Assembly: GCA_028282745.1 (NCBI GenBank) | Contig: JANQHJ010000013.1 | Location: 1 to 35,249 of the forward strand | Direction of reading: 5' to 3' | DNA length: 35,249 nucleotides | Source: Sedimentisphaerales bacterium | Lineage (GTDB): Bacteria > Planctomycetota > Phycisphaerae > Sedimentisphaerales > Anaerobacaceae | Part shown: positions 1 through 7,674 of the stretch, piece by piece | How positions within the stretch are numbered: the first letter of the stretch is position 1 | Layout: each line of letters begins with the position of its first letter | Made by a program: the position numbers and the translations under genes | The notes under the pieces: generated by a model | What the model was told of the DNA's origin: nothing | What the model saw: the letters and a program-made list of their open reading frames with translations, nothing else | The model's database searches: none

Positions 1-142
1 TTTTCCAATCGGTAGCTGTCACCCAGACATTTACACCCGTGATGTTGGGATCTTCAAAATCGGCATTGGTTGTAATCAAGTTAGCCTGCGCAAAACTAAT
101 ATACATAAACATCATTATCGTAAAAATCAAAAATACTCTCAT
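1..142 (-). CDS. N-terminal part of a secreted protein (cut by window edge)
   Basis: The frame reads inward from an ATG at 142 and is still open at base 1, giving 47 codons. It begins with a typical Sec signal peptide: MR, then a hydrophobic stretch VFLIFTIMMFMYISFAQA, with likely cleavage after AQA. The mature part starts NLITTNADFEDPN. A ribosome binding site (gtgaggag) lies 7 bases before the ATG. It is downstream of a sigma/FecR pair on the same strand, the same position the LamG/PEP-CTERM proteins hold behind the second pair at 18846-21112. A mature start of this kind is common in planctomycete PEP-CTERM exported proteins, but the C-terminus is outside the window, so the family is not established. 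Confidence 0.7.
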   Translation of the reverse strand, partial: MRVFLIFTIMMFMYISFAQANLITTNADFEDPNITGVNVWVTATDWK

Positions 143-399
143 CTTTTTACTCCTCACTCTTCAAAAAATAAATCATCACACCTGCTCTACTACAACTAAA
201 CAGCTCTTACTACAGGTGAGTAAAAGCTATTTGAGACTTTCTAATAAAACTCCTCCTAAAACTATTCACCCTGCTCACATTACACGAAATGGTTCTTATG
301 GCAGGTAAATAACGAACCATTTACACCCGCTTTTCTTTCAGGCCTTCACCGACATTCGGCGAAATATAATTACACTTATTAAGTTATTAACTTTTCACA
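143..399 (-). other. Leader between fecR-like gene and secreted-protein gene
   Basis: No gene is supported here. Read on the minus strand it holds a strong Shine-Dalgarno-like AGGAGGAGT at 249-257 with no start codon or reading frame behind it. It also has a 6-bp inverted repeat CACCTG/CAGGTG (179-184 and 213-218) enclosing two near-copies of CTCT(T)ACTAC, and a small hairpin around 289-315. The same kind of orphan AGGAGGAGT occurs in the equivalent leader at 18741-18749. Confidence 0.4.
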
Positions 400-2079
400 C
401 TACTCAACAGAGGTCAGCAACAGTTGTGGATGTATAAAGTATGTTCTGTCATAACTAATGTTATCATCTACATCAATTGCCACTAATGTCAGGAAACCAT
501 CCGTTTCATTGATTTCCAAATCAACAGGGATTGAATCTCCCGGTAGTGTAGCACCGCTTTTGAACTTAACCACTCCATCAACAAGAATTACAAAAGATGC
601 TTTTGGATAACTTTTTTCAATAATCTCCCGGACACATAGAGTCTTAAAGCCTTCTATTGATAATCCAGGCAAATCATTGCGTATTTTATTCAGGTCAAAC
701 GTAATACCAAGATTAGCATGTAAATAGATACTTGGATCGTTTACGGCATCATAGACCTGGCCGTCAACATCATAATAGTTCAGATAATCCCAGCCTGCCG
801 GCCCGTTTGTTATATAATGATGAAATTTGCCATTGGTCTTTGGGCAATCAGCATATACATGACCTTGGGAACTTATAACAACTGCACCCTTTTTGACTCC
901 AGGGACAAACACGCCATCAATGTAGTTACTATCATTTACTGAATAATATTGCTTTCCCGCCCAGATATTCATACGTTCCTTTTCAGCATTTTTTTCGTTC
1001 ACAAACTTACCGCCTAAAGGATCCAGCATTACGTCTTCAGAGCCGGCACCGAATCCATCTCCTCCGACAATTACATCTGCCAAGTCAAAATTCTGGCCCT
1101 TCCAGACGAACTCTCTTTTTGAATCGATACCCTGAATGAACTGACTATGCCCTATTTCAATATCTTTCATTCTCCGCATAGTATCCACATGCTTTGCATG
1201 GCCGGTTGTCAGTATGCTTTGGTCGCCGTTATGCGCTTTAGAATCAGTTCTTAAAGACGCCTTACCTTTGAACATGTGCACGCTTGTTCCTTTGTCTCCA
1301 ACCTCTACTCCAAACTTAGTGCCCAGATCAGTTATCTCAGAATTCGGGGTACTAACAACAAAACCTTTCGCCCTTCCTGAAACATTTGCGAACAGTTGGC
1401 CTGACTCAAGGAACATCCTATTTTGACTTTTAAGCTCGAATTCGGCAGGTGCTTCAATAATGACTTGCGCTCCATCATTAAACGCAATCTTAACTACCCC
1501 CTCATCCAGGCGTCTAAATCCCTCACTATTCCACATTTCATCACCAATATTCGTGATCTTTTCAGGATCCGCCCACTTAGCATTAATACTTTCAATAAGA
1601 ACGGCAACCTGCATGCTTTCCGGCACAATATTGACCCATACAGCAATGAAAAGTAAAGCAGCTAAAGATAGACAGGCTGCGGCCAAGGTGAGTTTATTTA
1701 CTTTCCTTGGCCCAACCTGTACTTTCTGTTTTTCTTCAGTTGCTCTTTGTGCTCGTTTTTTATACTCTTCAAATATCTTTACTGACGGAGCAGTCTGTTC
1801 ACTAATGAGTAGTTCATTCCAGAAATTATCGCTCAAAACAGTTGACACGAACTTATCATCAGTTTGGTCTGCATTTTCAGAATGAATTATATAAGTGCCG
1901 ATCTCACCGGGTTGTGACAACCCTGAGTTAATAAAGATAAAATCCATATATGCTTTAGCAGCAGACGGTTTTGATTTCACCAAAACGTTTAGTTCAGAAA
2001 GCTCTTTTTCACTGATAGAGCCATCCATGCACTTGATTATTAATTCATTCAGATATAATTCTTCTTTTTCGCTTAGCAT
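400..2079 (-). CDS. FecR-like anti-sigma/sensor protein with NPCBM-like C-terminus
   Basis: A 559-residue membrane protein, likely the partner (anti-sigma or signal transducer) of the ECF sigma factor encoded just upstream. The N-terminal ~125 residues are cytoplasmic and acidic. One membrane segment lies near residues 130-150 (LTLAAACLSLAALLFIAVWV). A FecR domain follows at about 180-273 (EGVVKIAFNDGAQVIIEAPA; ITDLGTKFGVEV). The last ~150 residues (ITFDL, SFVILVDG, DGFLTLVAIDVDD) resemble the NPCBM carbohydrate-binding fold. I chose the ATG at 2079 because GGAG sits 8 bases before it and it lies 20 bases past the sigma stop; a longer in-frame start at 2139 would overlap the sigma gene by 40 bases. 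Sugar binding is inferred from domain type; the ligand is unknown. Confidence 0.8.
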   Translation of the reverse strand: MLSEKEELYLNELIIKCMDGSISEKELSELNVLVKSKPSAAKAYMDFIFINSGLSQPGEIGTYIIHSENADQTDDKFVSTVLSDNFWNELLISEQTAPSVKIFEEYKKRAQRATEEKQKVQVGPRKVNKLTLAAACLSLAALLFIAVWVNIVPESMQVAVLIESINAKWADPEKITNIGDEMWNSEGFRRLDEGVVKIAFNDGAQVIIEAPAEFELKSQNRMFLESGQLFANVSGRAKGFVVSTPNSEITDLGTKFGVEVGDKGTSVHMFKGKASLRTDSKAHNGDQSILTTGHAKHVDTMRRMKDIEIGHSQFIQGIDSKREFVWKGQNFDLADVIVGGDGFGAGSEDVMLDPLGGKFVNEKNAEKERMNIWAGKQYYSVNDSNYIDGVFVPGVKKGAVVISSQGHVYADCPKTNGKFHHYITNGPAGWDYLNYYDVDGQVYDAVNDPSIYLHANLGITFDLNKIRNDLPGLSIEGFKTLCVREIIEKSYPKASFVILVDGVVKFKSGATLPGDSIPVDLEINETDGFLTLVAIDVDDNISYDRTYFIHPQLLLTSVE

Positions 2080-2099
2080 CTTGCTATCTCCGGGCTGTT

Positions 2100-2636
2100 T
2101 TAAGCCAGCCCATAGTTCTTCAATGCACGTTGAACACATTGCCTTAACGAACGATGCACTCTTGCCATGGTGTTATATATTCCATTTACAGAACGATTTG
2201 TGATCTGCGCGATCGAAGTGCATCGCTTGTTATGCTCGTATCTCAAGGCGATCAGCGCTCTTTCTTTTTCAGGTAACTTCAACAGGCACTTTTGAAGTGC
2301 CTCCAAACGTAATTCGTAATTATCCGAATATGTATCAGTCAGGGCTTGAATGCTGTCCATTGCCTCTTCACTGAGCCACATAGCCCCTTTTTTACGCCTG
2401 CGGTTCAAAACCTTAAAACGTGCAATTTGTGCAGCCCAGGCTGTAAAATTAGTTCCCTCTTCGTATTCGTTGAACTTTTCCCACATCAGCCCAACTGTTT
2501 CCTGGAAAATGTCGTCTGCATCCTGGTAATTAGGGCAAAGGGCAAGAATGTACTGATATATGCGTTTCTGATTCTTTACGAAAAGAGACAGAAAAGCTTT
2601 ATGGTCATTTTCTTGTCTGTTAGCACCTACATCCAT
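2100..2636 (-). CDS. ECF RNA polymerase sigma factor
   Basis: A 178-residue sigma-70 family factor of the extracytoplasmic-function type. Region 2 is at about residues 18-85: DADDIFQETVGLMWEKFNEY, then TNFTAWAAQIARFKVLNRRR, the usual core-binding and -10 recognition segment. Region 4 is at about 115-170: LPEKERALIALRYEHNKRCTSIAQ with a helix-turn-helix NRSVNGIYNTMARVHRSLRQC. The pattern matches the Rhodopirellula/Verrucomicrobium sigma family. It is followed after 20 bases by the FecR-like gene, so the two are probably co-transcribed and work as a signalling pair. The ATG at 2636 has a weak AAGGTG site ~10 bases upstream. Its target promoters cannot be read from this window. Confidence 0.9.
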   Translation of the reverse strand: MDVGANRQENDHKAFLSLFVKNQKRIYQYILALCPNYQDADDIFQETVGLMWEKFNEYEEGTNFTAWAAQIARFKVLNRRRKKGAMWLSEEAMDSIQALTDTYSDNYELRLEALQKCLLKLPEKERALIALRYEHNKRCTSIAQITNRSVNGIYNTMARVHRSLRQCVQRALKNYGLA

Positions 2637-3181
2637 GACTACATAGCACCTTCATTAGGGCATAAAATACCTGTCAAAGACCCTCTATTAAAGAATATGT
2701 CGTTCATGGAAAAATCCTAATGGTAAAAATGCCTTTTTTTCATTATTCACATAATGAAAAACTGTGGGTTTTCACTCGCAGATATGATACCATAACACAT
2801 TGTAAAACATAGATTTATGGTCCTTTGAAAATGTTCTTTAGTTAAATCGAATCTACTTTTTGGATTTTTTTTGAAATTTTCAAAATATTCTGGAGCATTC
2901 GTGAGCAAAGGTATGTTTAAGCTTATTTAATGTACATTAATGAACCGGGAGTCCTAAAAAGACCAAACCTACAGCTAAATCGCTCTATGTTCGGTTTATA
3001 TAAGTACTTATATGGATTTTAAACAAGAACAGGTTAATGTATTCTTAAAATTATCTCGCGGTGTAGGATACACCTCTAAAAATTGGTACAGTTCATAAAG
3101 TTCCGATAACTCGAATTAGAGCATTATTTGAGAGATCCTCTTGCTATTAGAGTACTTGCGCCATTTCAAAAGAAATTCTTG
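2637..3181. other. Intergenic region upstream of first ECF sigma gene
   Basis: No convincing gene in 545 bases of AT-rich sequence. It should hold the sigma gene promoter (minus strand) and the 3' end of the AraC transcript. Visible structures are an AT-rich perfect 11-bp palindrome at 2736-2761 and a small hairpin GGTGTA-GGA-TACACC at 3060-3074. Neither has a clear T-run that would make it a terminator. Confidence 0.4.
2736..2761. promoter_or_regulatory. AT-rich 11-bp inverted repeat upstream of ECF sigma gene
   Basis: TTTTTCATTAT and ATAATGAAAAA are perfect complements around a TCAC loop, about 100 bases upstream of the sigma start. It could be a protein-binding site in the sigma promoter region or a weak transcript hairpin. 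The function is not shown. Confidence 0.35.
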
Positions 3182-3925
3182 CTATTGCTTGGATATGCGC
3201 CTATATAGTGCAGGTGATAGACCAACTGTCTGCTTGAATTGGCGTGAAAAAGTGCTTTGGTCGGAATATCCGCAATCTAATGCTATCTCAATTATTGGAT
3301 CGTCGGTATTACTCAACCGCCTGATAGCTGCATCCATACGGATTTTGTGAATAAACTGCCCCGCTGTTATTTCAAATATCTTCTGTATCCTCTGCTCAAA
3401 TTGGTATGGTGAAAGCTCAGCCATGTCAGCCAAGTCATTTATTTTAAGAGGCTTATTGTAATTGTTCTGAATGTAATGAATGACTTTGCTAATCCCAGAA
3501 TAATCTTCCGTTTTCTCAGATGGTGCGTGAAGATCTCTCGATATTCCAACCAATCCAATTATTTGATTCTCCTTATCCTTAAGCGGAACTTTATTAGTCA
3601 GGCACCATCCAGTACCGCGCGAAGGATATAATTGAAGCTCAAGTTGATTATGAATCGGTTTGCCCGTTTTGATTATGGCATCATCCTGGGCCCTATAACT
3701 TGTCCCAAGCGGCGCAGAAAAAACTTCATCCGCTGTTCGCCCGATTAATTCTTTCTTTTCACGGAAACCACATCTCTCAACTAATGATTGATTGACTACA
3801 ACATATTGGCCTTTGTCATTCTTTATAAAATAGACAAGGTCGGTCATGTGGTCGAAAAGCTCTTCGCCTATGAAGGGCTCCGCCAGTTGGTCAAAAAGCT
3901 CATTTTGAAGTTTTGAGTTAGCCAT
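3182..3925 (-). CDS. PAS-AraC transcriptional regulator, likely of the hydroxyproline operon
   Basis: A 247-residue cytoplasmic regulator. A PAS domain occupies about residues 20-130 (HMTDLVYFIKNDKGQYVVVN; LIGRTADEVF; IIGLVGISRDL). The C-terminal ~100 residues are an AraC/XylS double helix-turn-helix: first helix pair INDLADMAELSPYQFEQRIQ, second IIEIALDCGYSDQSTFSRQF, ending in the usual GLSPALYRR. It is transcribed divergently from the 4-hydroxyproline epimerase gene across 151 bases, the classic position of a local activator. PAS-AraC regulators next to proline-racemase family genes fit control by hydroxyproline or a pathway intermediate, but the inducer is inferred. The ATG at 3925 has no strong ribosome binding site. 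Confidence 0.85.
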   Translation of the reverse strand: MANSKLQNELFDQLAEPFIGEELFDHMTDLVYFIKNDKGQYVVVNQSLVERCGFREKKELIGRTADEVFSAPLGTSYRAQDDAIIKTGKPIHNQLELQLYPSRGTGWCLTNKVPLKDKENQIIGLVGISRDLHAPSEKTEDYSGISKVIHYIQNNYNKPLKINDLADMAELSPYQFEQRIQKIFEITAGQFIHKIRMDAAIRRLSNTDDPIIEIALDCGYSDQSTFSRQFKQTVGLSPALYRRISKQ

Positions 3926-4009
3926 TTTGCAAAAATTTCAGTCTTAGCTAATCGATACGCAAAGATTTACTTTAAAGATTATGACACAATACTTCTCAAG
4001 ATGTCAATA

Positions 4010-4027
4010 GTTAATAAGTATATTAAC
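4010..4027. promoter_or_regulatory. Inverted repeat in araC-like/epimerase divergent promoter region
   Basis: GTTAATA and TATTAAC form a perfect 7-bp inverted repeat with a 4-base spacer, centred about 58 bases before the epimerase start and about 93 bases before the regulator start. The position suits an operator or an element overlapping the promoter. AraC proteins more often bind direct repeats, so assignment to the neighbouring regulator is tentative. Confidence 0.4.
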
Positions 4028-4076
4028 CATCAAGACCTTACAGTGATTTCGGAGACATTCTCGGAAACAAAAAACA

Positions 4077-5009
4077 ATGCAAAACAAGACTAATTCCACG
4101 GTAAGAAAAGTAGTTATTATTGACTCCCACACAGCCGGTGAACCGACCCGTGTAGTTATTGAAGGCGGTCCACCGCTTGGTAAAGGTACGTTGGCCCAGC
4201 GAAGAGAAAAATTTCAAAAAAAATTCGACCGTTTTCGTTCAGCTGTAGTAAACGAACCACGCGGCTCTGATGTTTATGTCGGAGCTTTATTGGTTGAGCC
4301 TACAGATCAGACATGCGCAACGGGTGTAATCTTCTTCAATAATGTCGGCTACCTTGGAATGTGCGGGCACGGTACAATAGGCGTAATGGCAACATTGGCT
4401 CATCTGGGAAAAATTGAGCCTGGCACACATCGCATCGAGACACCGGTCGGAATTGTAGTTGCGACATTGCTTGAGGATGCAAGAGTATCGGTAGAAAATA
4501 TCCCCAGCTACAGGGCACATAAGGATGTGTTAATTAATGTTCCAGACATCGGGCAAATACGCGGAGATATAGCCTGGGGCGGTAATTGGTTTTTCCTTTG
4601 TGAAAATCACGGGCAGGAACTTGGTTTAAATAACGTTGAGCACCTTGTCGATTTCGCATGGCATATTCGCCAGGCTGTTAATGAACAAGGCTATCCCGAA
4701 GTTGACCATATTGAGCTTTTCTCACCTTCCGATTCGCACAGCTTTGTCTTATGCCCGGGCAAAGCTTATGACCGCTCGCCATGCGGGACCGGAACAAGTG
4801 CAAAGCTCTCTTGCTTAGCTGCTGACGGGAAACTCAAAGAAGGAGAAATATGGACACAGGAAAGTATAGTCGGCAGCAAATTCGAAGCAAAGTTTCGCTG
4901 GGAAGGAGAAAAGATAATTCCTACTATTACGGGCATTGCCTTTGTAAATGCAAGATCAACTTTACTGCTTAACGAGGATGATCCTTTCTGTTGGGGGATC
5001 GCCCATTGA
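4077..5009 (+). CDS. 4-hydroxyproline 2-epimerase (proline racemase family)
   Basis: A 310-residue member of the proline racemase fold. It should convert trans-4-hydroxy-L-proline to cis-4-hydroxy-D-proline, the first step of hydroxyproline breakdown. Both catalytic cysteines are present: C96 in MCGHGTIG and C236 in SPCGTGTSAK. A Thr in place of the first Cys would have pointed to a trans-3-hydroxyproline dehydratase instead. The N-terminal signature IDSHTAGEPTRVV is typical. Length matches the family (about 310-335). Epimerase rather than proline racemase is inferred from the operon, which carries every downstream enzyme of the hydroxyproline route. Its stop (TGA 5007-5009) overlaps the TTG start of the next gene. 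Confidence 0.92.
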   Translation: MQNKTNSTVRKVVIIDSHTAGEPTRVVIEGGPPLGKGTLAQRREKFQKKFDRFRSAVVNEPRGSDVYVGALLVEPTDQTCATGVIFFNNVGYLGMCGHGTIGVMATLAHLGKIEPGTHRIETPVGIVVATLLEDARVSVENIPSYRAHKDVLINVPDIGQIRGDIAWGGNWFFLCENHGQELGLNNVEHLVDFAWHIRQAVNEQGYPEVDHIELFSPSDSHSFVLCPGKAYDRSPCGTGTSAKLSCLAADGKLKEGEIWTQESIVGSKFEAKFRWEGEKIIPTITGIAFVNARSTLLLNEDDPFCWGIAH

Positions 5010-6142
5010 GCAAAATATTCGATGCCATTATCGTTGGGGGCGGTATCATAGGCAGTTCATGCGCGATGCATTTGGCAGAATCAGATCTTTCCGTACTTCT
5101 GATCGAAGCAAAAGAAATAGGATCAGGTACCAGCGCCGCGGGCATGGGACATATTGTTGTACTCGATGATTCAGAAGAGCAATTCGTATTGTCATCTTAT
5201 TCGAGAAAACTCTGGAAAGAGCTATCCTGTAAGCTTCCTGAAGATGTGCAATGGAAGCAATTTGGAACAATCTGGGTAGCAGCCGACGATGAAGAAATGC
5301 AGATAGTAAAAGAAAAACATGCTTTCTATACTGAGCGAGGAATAAAAACAGAAGTGCTCGACAAGAAGGCTCTCGCCGAGGCAGAACCAAATCTAAGAGA
5401 AGATTTAGTTGGGGGCCTTTTAGTGTGTGATGATGCGGTCATCTATCCACAATGCGCATCACTGTATTTTGCTAATCGCGCTAAGGAAAATAATGGTAGT
5501 GTCCTTATAAATTCAAAAGTTAAGGAAATAAATACTGATGGAACAGTCTTACTTGGGGACGGCAGAAAATTCAGCGGCGGTATAATTGTAAACGCTGCGG
5601 GCTGTGATTCTGTTGACCTGAGTAAAAATTGCGGAGTATTCAAACGCAAAGGACACCTTGTAGTTACTGACAGCTATCCGGGTTTGATCAGACATCAGGT
5701 TATCGAATTGGGGTATCTTAAAAGCGCCCATGTTATAACCAGCGACTCGGTTGCATTTAATATCCAGCCCAGAATTTCAGGTAAGATGCTTATTGGTTCA
5801 TCACGTCAGTCTAATGCAGACGATTCAAGAATCGATCATGTCGTACTGGCGAAAATGCTGGACCGTGCCTTCGACTATATACCCAGGCTTAGGCACATTT
5901 GGGCTGTTCGTACCTGGTGCGGATTTCGTCCGGCGACCCCGGACAAGCTCCCCCTGATAGGGCCAAGCCCGGATAGCGAAAAAATATGGTTCGCCACCGG
6001 CCATGAAGGCTTAGGAATAACAACTTCAACCGGAACCGGCCGGTTGCTGGCAGATATGGTTCTCGGTAAACAGCCTGAAATTCCTTGCGAACCATACCTG
6101 CCAAATCGATGCGCCGTTGGAGATAGCTCTGATGCCCAATGA
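5006..6142 (+). CDS. FAD-dependent D-hydroxyproline dehydrogenase, catalytic (DAO-type) subunit
   Basis: A 378-residue DAO-superfamily flavoprotein. The N-terminal FAD-binding motif is IIVGGGIIGSS with the acidic LIEAKEIGSGTSAAG following. The C-terminus has WCGFRPATPDKLPLIGP and GHEGLGITTSTGTGRLLADM, as in glycine/D-amino-acid oxidases. With the next two genes it forms the three-subunit arrangement known from HcnABC and bacterial D-hydroxyproline dehydrogenases, oxidising cis-4-hydroxy-D-proline to delta1-pyrroline-4-hydroxy-2-carboxylate. The start is TTG at 5006, overlapping the epimerase stop as TTGA and preceded 7 bases upstream by GGGGGA. Another in-frame TTG at 4991 lies within that ribosome binding site and is less likely. 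Overlap implies translational coupling. Confidence 0.88.
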   Translation: MSKIFDAIIVGGGIIGSSCAMHLAESDLSVLLIEAKEIGSGTSAAGMGHIVVLDDSEEQFVLSSYSRKLWKELSCKLPEDVQWKQFGTIWVAADDEEMQIVKEKHAFYTERGIKTEVLDKKALAEAEPNLREDLVGGLLVCDDAVIYPQCASLYFANRAKENNGSVLINSKVKEINTDGTVLLGDGRKFSGGIIVNAAGCDSVDLSKNCGVFKRKGHLVVTDSYPGLIRHQVIELGYLKSAHVITSDSVAFNIQPRISGKMLIGSSRQSNADDSRIDHVVLAKMLDRAFDYIPRLRHIWAVRTWCGFRPATPDKLPLIGPSPDSEKIWFATGHEGLGITTSTGTGRLLADMVLGKQPEIPCEPYLPNRCAVGDSSDAQ

Positions 6143-6383
6143 AATAACATTATCTGTTGACGGCAGGCAAGTTACTGTCGATAAGGGAACGGTCGTAGCA
6201 GTCGCTATCGCCAAAGCCGGCGTCGAACGCTTCCGTAATTCTTTTTCCGGCCAAAGCCGAGGCCCTCTTTGTGGGATGGGGCTTTGCTTCGAGTGCCGGG
6301 TTACTATCAACGATCAGCCGCACTGTCGAAGCTGCCAAACGATATGCCAACAGGGCATGGAGGTTAAGACCACTGATGAGTAA
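6132..6383 (+). CDS. Small [2Fe-2S] ferredoxin-like subunit of the dehydrogenase
   Basis: An 83-residue protein of the Fer2_4 type. The cysteine cluster reads PLCGMGLCFECRV with further cysteines in CRSCQTIC, the usual plant-type [2Fe-2S] ligand set (C-x4-C-x2-C-xn-C). In HcnABC-like and sarcosine-oxidase-like complexes this subunit passes electrons between the flavin subunits. The ATG at 6132 has GGAGA 9 bases upstream and overlaps the end of the preceding gene by 11 bases; a TTG at 6117 in the same frame is less likely. It overlaps the next gene by 8 bases. Gene order catalytic-ferredoxin-FAD/NAD with overlaps strongly supports one complex. Confidence 0.88.
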   Translation: MPNEITLSVDGRQVTVDKGTVVAVAIAKAGVERFRNSFSGQSRGPLCGMGLCFECRVTINDQPHCRSCQTICQQGMEVKTTDE

Positions 6384-7650
6384 TGCTAACAATGAATATG
6401 ATATTGCAGTCGTTGGCGGCGGGCCTGCTGGAATGGCAGCGGCTTGGGCAGCATCTTTGAACGGGGCAAAGGTAGCTCTGATCGAAACATCGCCGTGGCT
6501 CGGCGGACAAATTTGGCGAGGAGAAGATTCAAAGCCTGTTTCACATGGCGCGAAAAAATGGTTCAACCGTATCAGAAATTGCAATGTTGATGTCTTGCTG
6601 AATACCACTGTTATTGCTGCATACCAACCTTATAGATTAATAGTCGAAATTAATGGCGAACAAAGGGAAATTAACTGCAAAAAACTAATCCTTGCAACAG
6701 GCGCAAGAGAATTGTTTGTGCCTTTTCCTGGCTGGACACTGCCAAATGTATTCGGCGCCGGTGCACTGCAAAACATGGCCAAACTCGGCTGGCCCATTCG
6801 CGGCAAGCGTGTTGCTGTCGCTGGAAGCGGGCCACTTCTATTCGCTGTCGCCAAGCACCTGAAGGATCACGGCGCTAAAGTAGTATTGATCGCTGAACAG
6901 GCTGATTTCTCGTCGCTTATCAGCTTCGGCATGAGACTGCCGTTTTTATCACCCGACAAAATAATTCAAGCTATCTCATATCAACCTAAATTAATAACCG
7001 TCCCATATAAAACCCACTGCTGGCCGGTGGAAGCTCATGGTGATAATGAGTTAAAAAGTGTCACATTCACAAATGAAAAAAAAACCTGGACAGTTGACTG
7101 CGATTACTTTGCCTGCGCGTTTGGGCTCATAGAGAATCTTGAATTGCCAATGACGCTTGGCTGTAGAATTGCAAACAATTCCGTTGTTGTAGAAAAGACA
7201 GGTCTGACTTCGGTTGAAGATATTTACTGCGTGGGTGAGCCAACCGGTATTAGTGGTATCGACGGAGCATTAACCGAAGGCTTGATAGCTGGATTTAGCG
7301 CTACTGACCAGCACGATTCAGCGAAAAGTCTGTTCGGCAGGAGAGTTCGAATTGACAAATTCGGCGCGGTTATGTCCAGACAGTTCAAACTAAGAGAACA
7401 GCTAAAACATCTGGTAAATGATGACACTATCATTTGTCGTTGCGAAGACGTCACTTACGGTACAATCAAAAATGATAAATCGTGGCGAACCGCTAAAATA
7501 TACAGACACATTGGAATGGGACCATGCCAGGGACGCATCTGTGGCGGCGCTGTCAGATTCTTATTCGGCTGGGAAAAAACATCCATAAGGCCGCCTGTTT
7601 TCCCAATCAAAATAGAAACATTAGCTGCCATCGGCAGTTCGAAAAAATAG
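6376..7650 (+). CDS. FAD/NAD(P)-type subunit of D-hydroxyproline dehydrogenase
   Basis: A 424-residue pyridine-nucleotide disulfide-oxidoreductase-like flavoprotein. The FAD motif AVVGGGPAGMAAAWAA is at the N-terminus and a second dinucleotide fold VAVAGSGPLLFAVAKHL begins near residue 140. The C-terminus carries four cysteines in CRCEDV and GPCQGRICGG, matching a BFD-like [2Fe-2S] segment. This architecture is that of HcnB/OoxA-type alpha subunits. The start chosen is ATG 6376 (MSNANNEYD) with GGAGG 12 bases upstream, not the longer open frame from 6271, which would lie inside the ferredoxin gene. It likely receives electrons from the DAO-type subunit; the final acceptor is not evident. Confidence 0.87.
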   Translation: MSNANNEYDIAVVGGGPAGMAAAWAASLNGAKVALIETSPWLGGQIWRGEDSKPVSHGAKKWFNRIRNCNVDVLLNTTVIAAYQPYRLIVEINGEQREINCKKLILATGARELFVPFPGWTLPNVFGAGALQNMAKLGWPIRGKRVAVAGSGPLLFAVAKHLKDHGAKVVLIAEQADFSSLISFGMRLPFLSPDKIIQAISYQPKLITVPYKTHCWPVEAHGDNELKSVTFTNEKKTWTVDCDYFACAFGLIENLELPMTLGCRIANNSVVVEKTGLTSVEDIYCVGEPTGISGIDGALTEGLIAGFSATDQHDSAKSLFGRRVRIDKFGAVMSRQFKLREQLKHLVNDDTIICRCEDVTYGTIKNDKSWRTAKIYRHIGMGPCQGRICGGAVRFLFGWEKTSIRPPVFPIKIETLAAIGSSKK

Positions 7651-7674
7651 CCATACAAAACAGAAAGGATTATC

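Noticed and set aside
39-308. Plus-strand open frame of 89 codons
   Set aside because: It runs antisense to the signal-peptide gene at 1-142, has no domain and no good ribosome binding site.
1460-1885. Plus-strand open frame of 141 codons
   Set aside because: It is antisense to the FecR-like gene, whose protein shows clear domain order; the plus frame shows no family features.
6150-6608. Minus-strand open frame of 152 codons
   Set aside because: It is antisense to the ferredoxin-like and FAD/NAD subunit genes, which have clear cofactor motifs.
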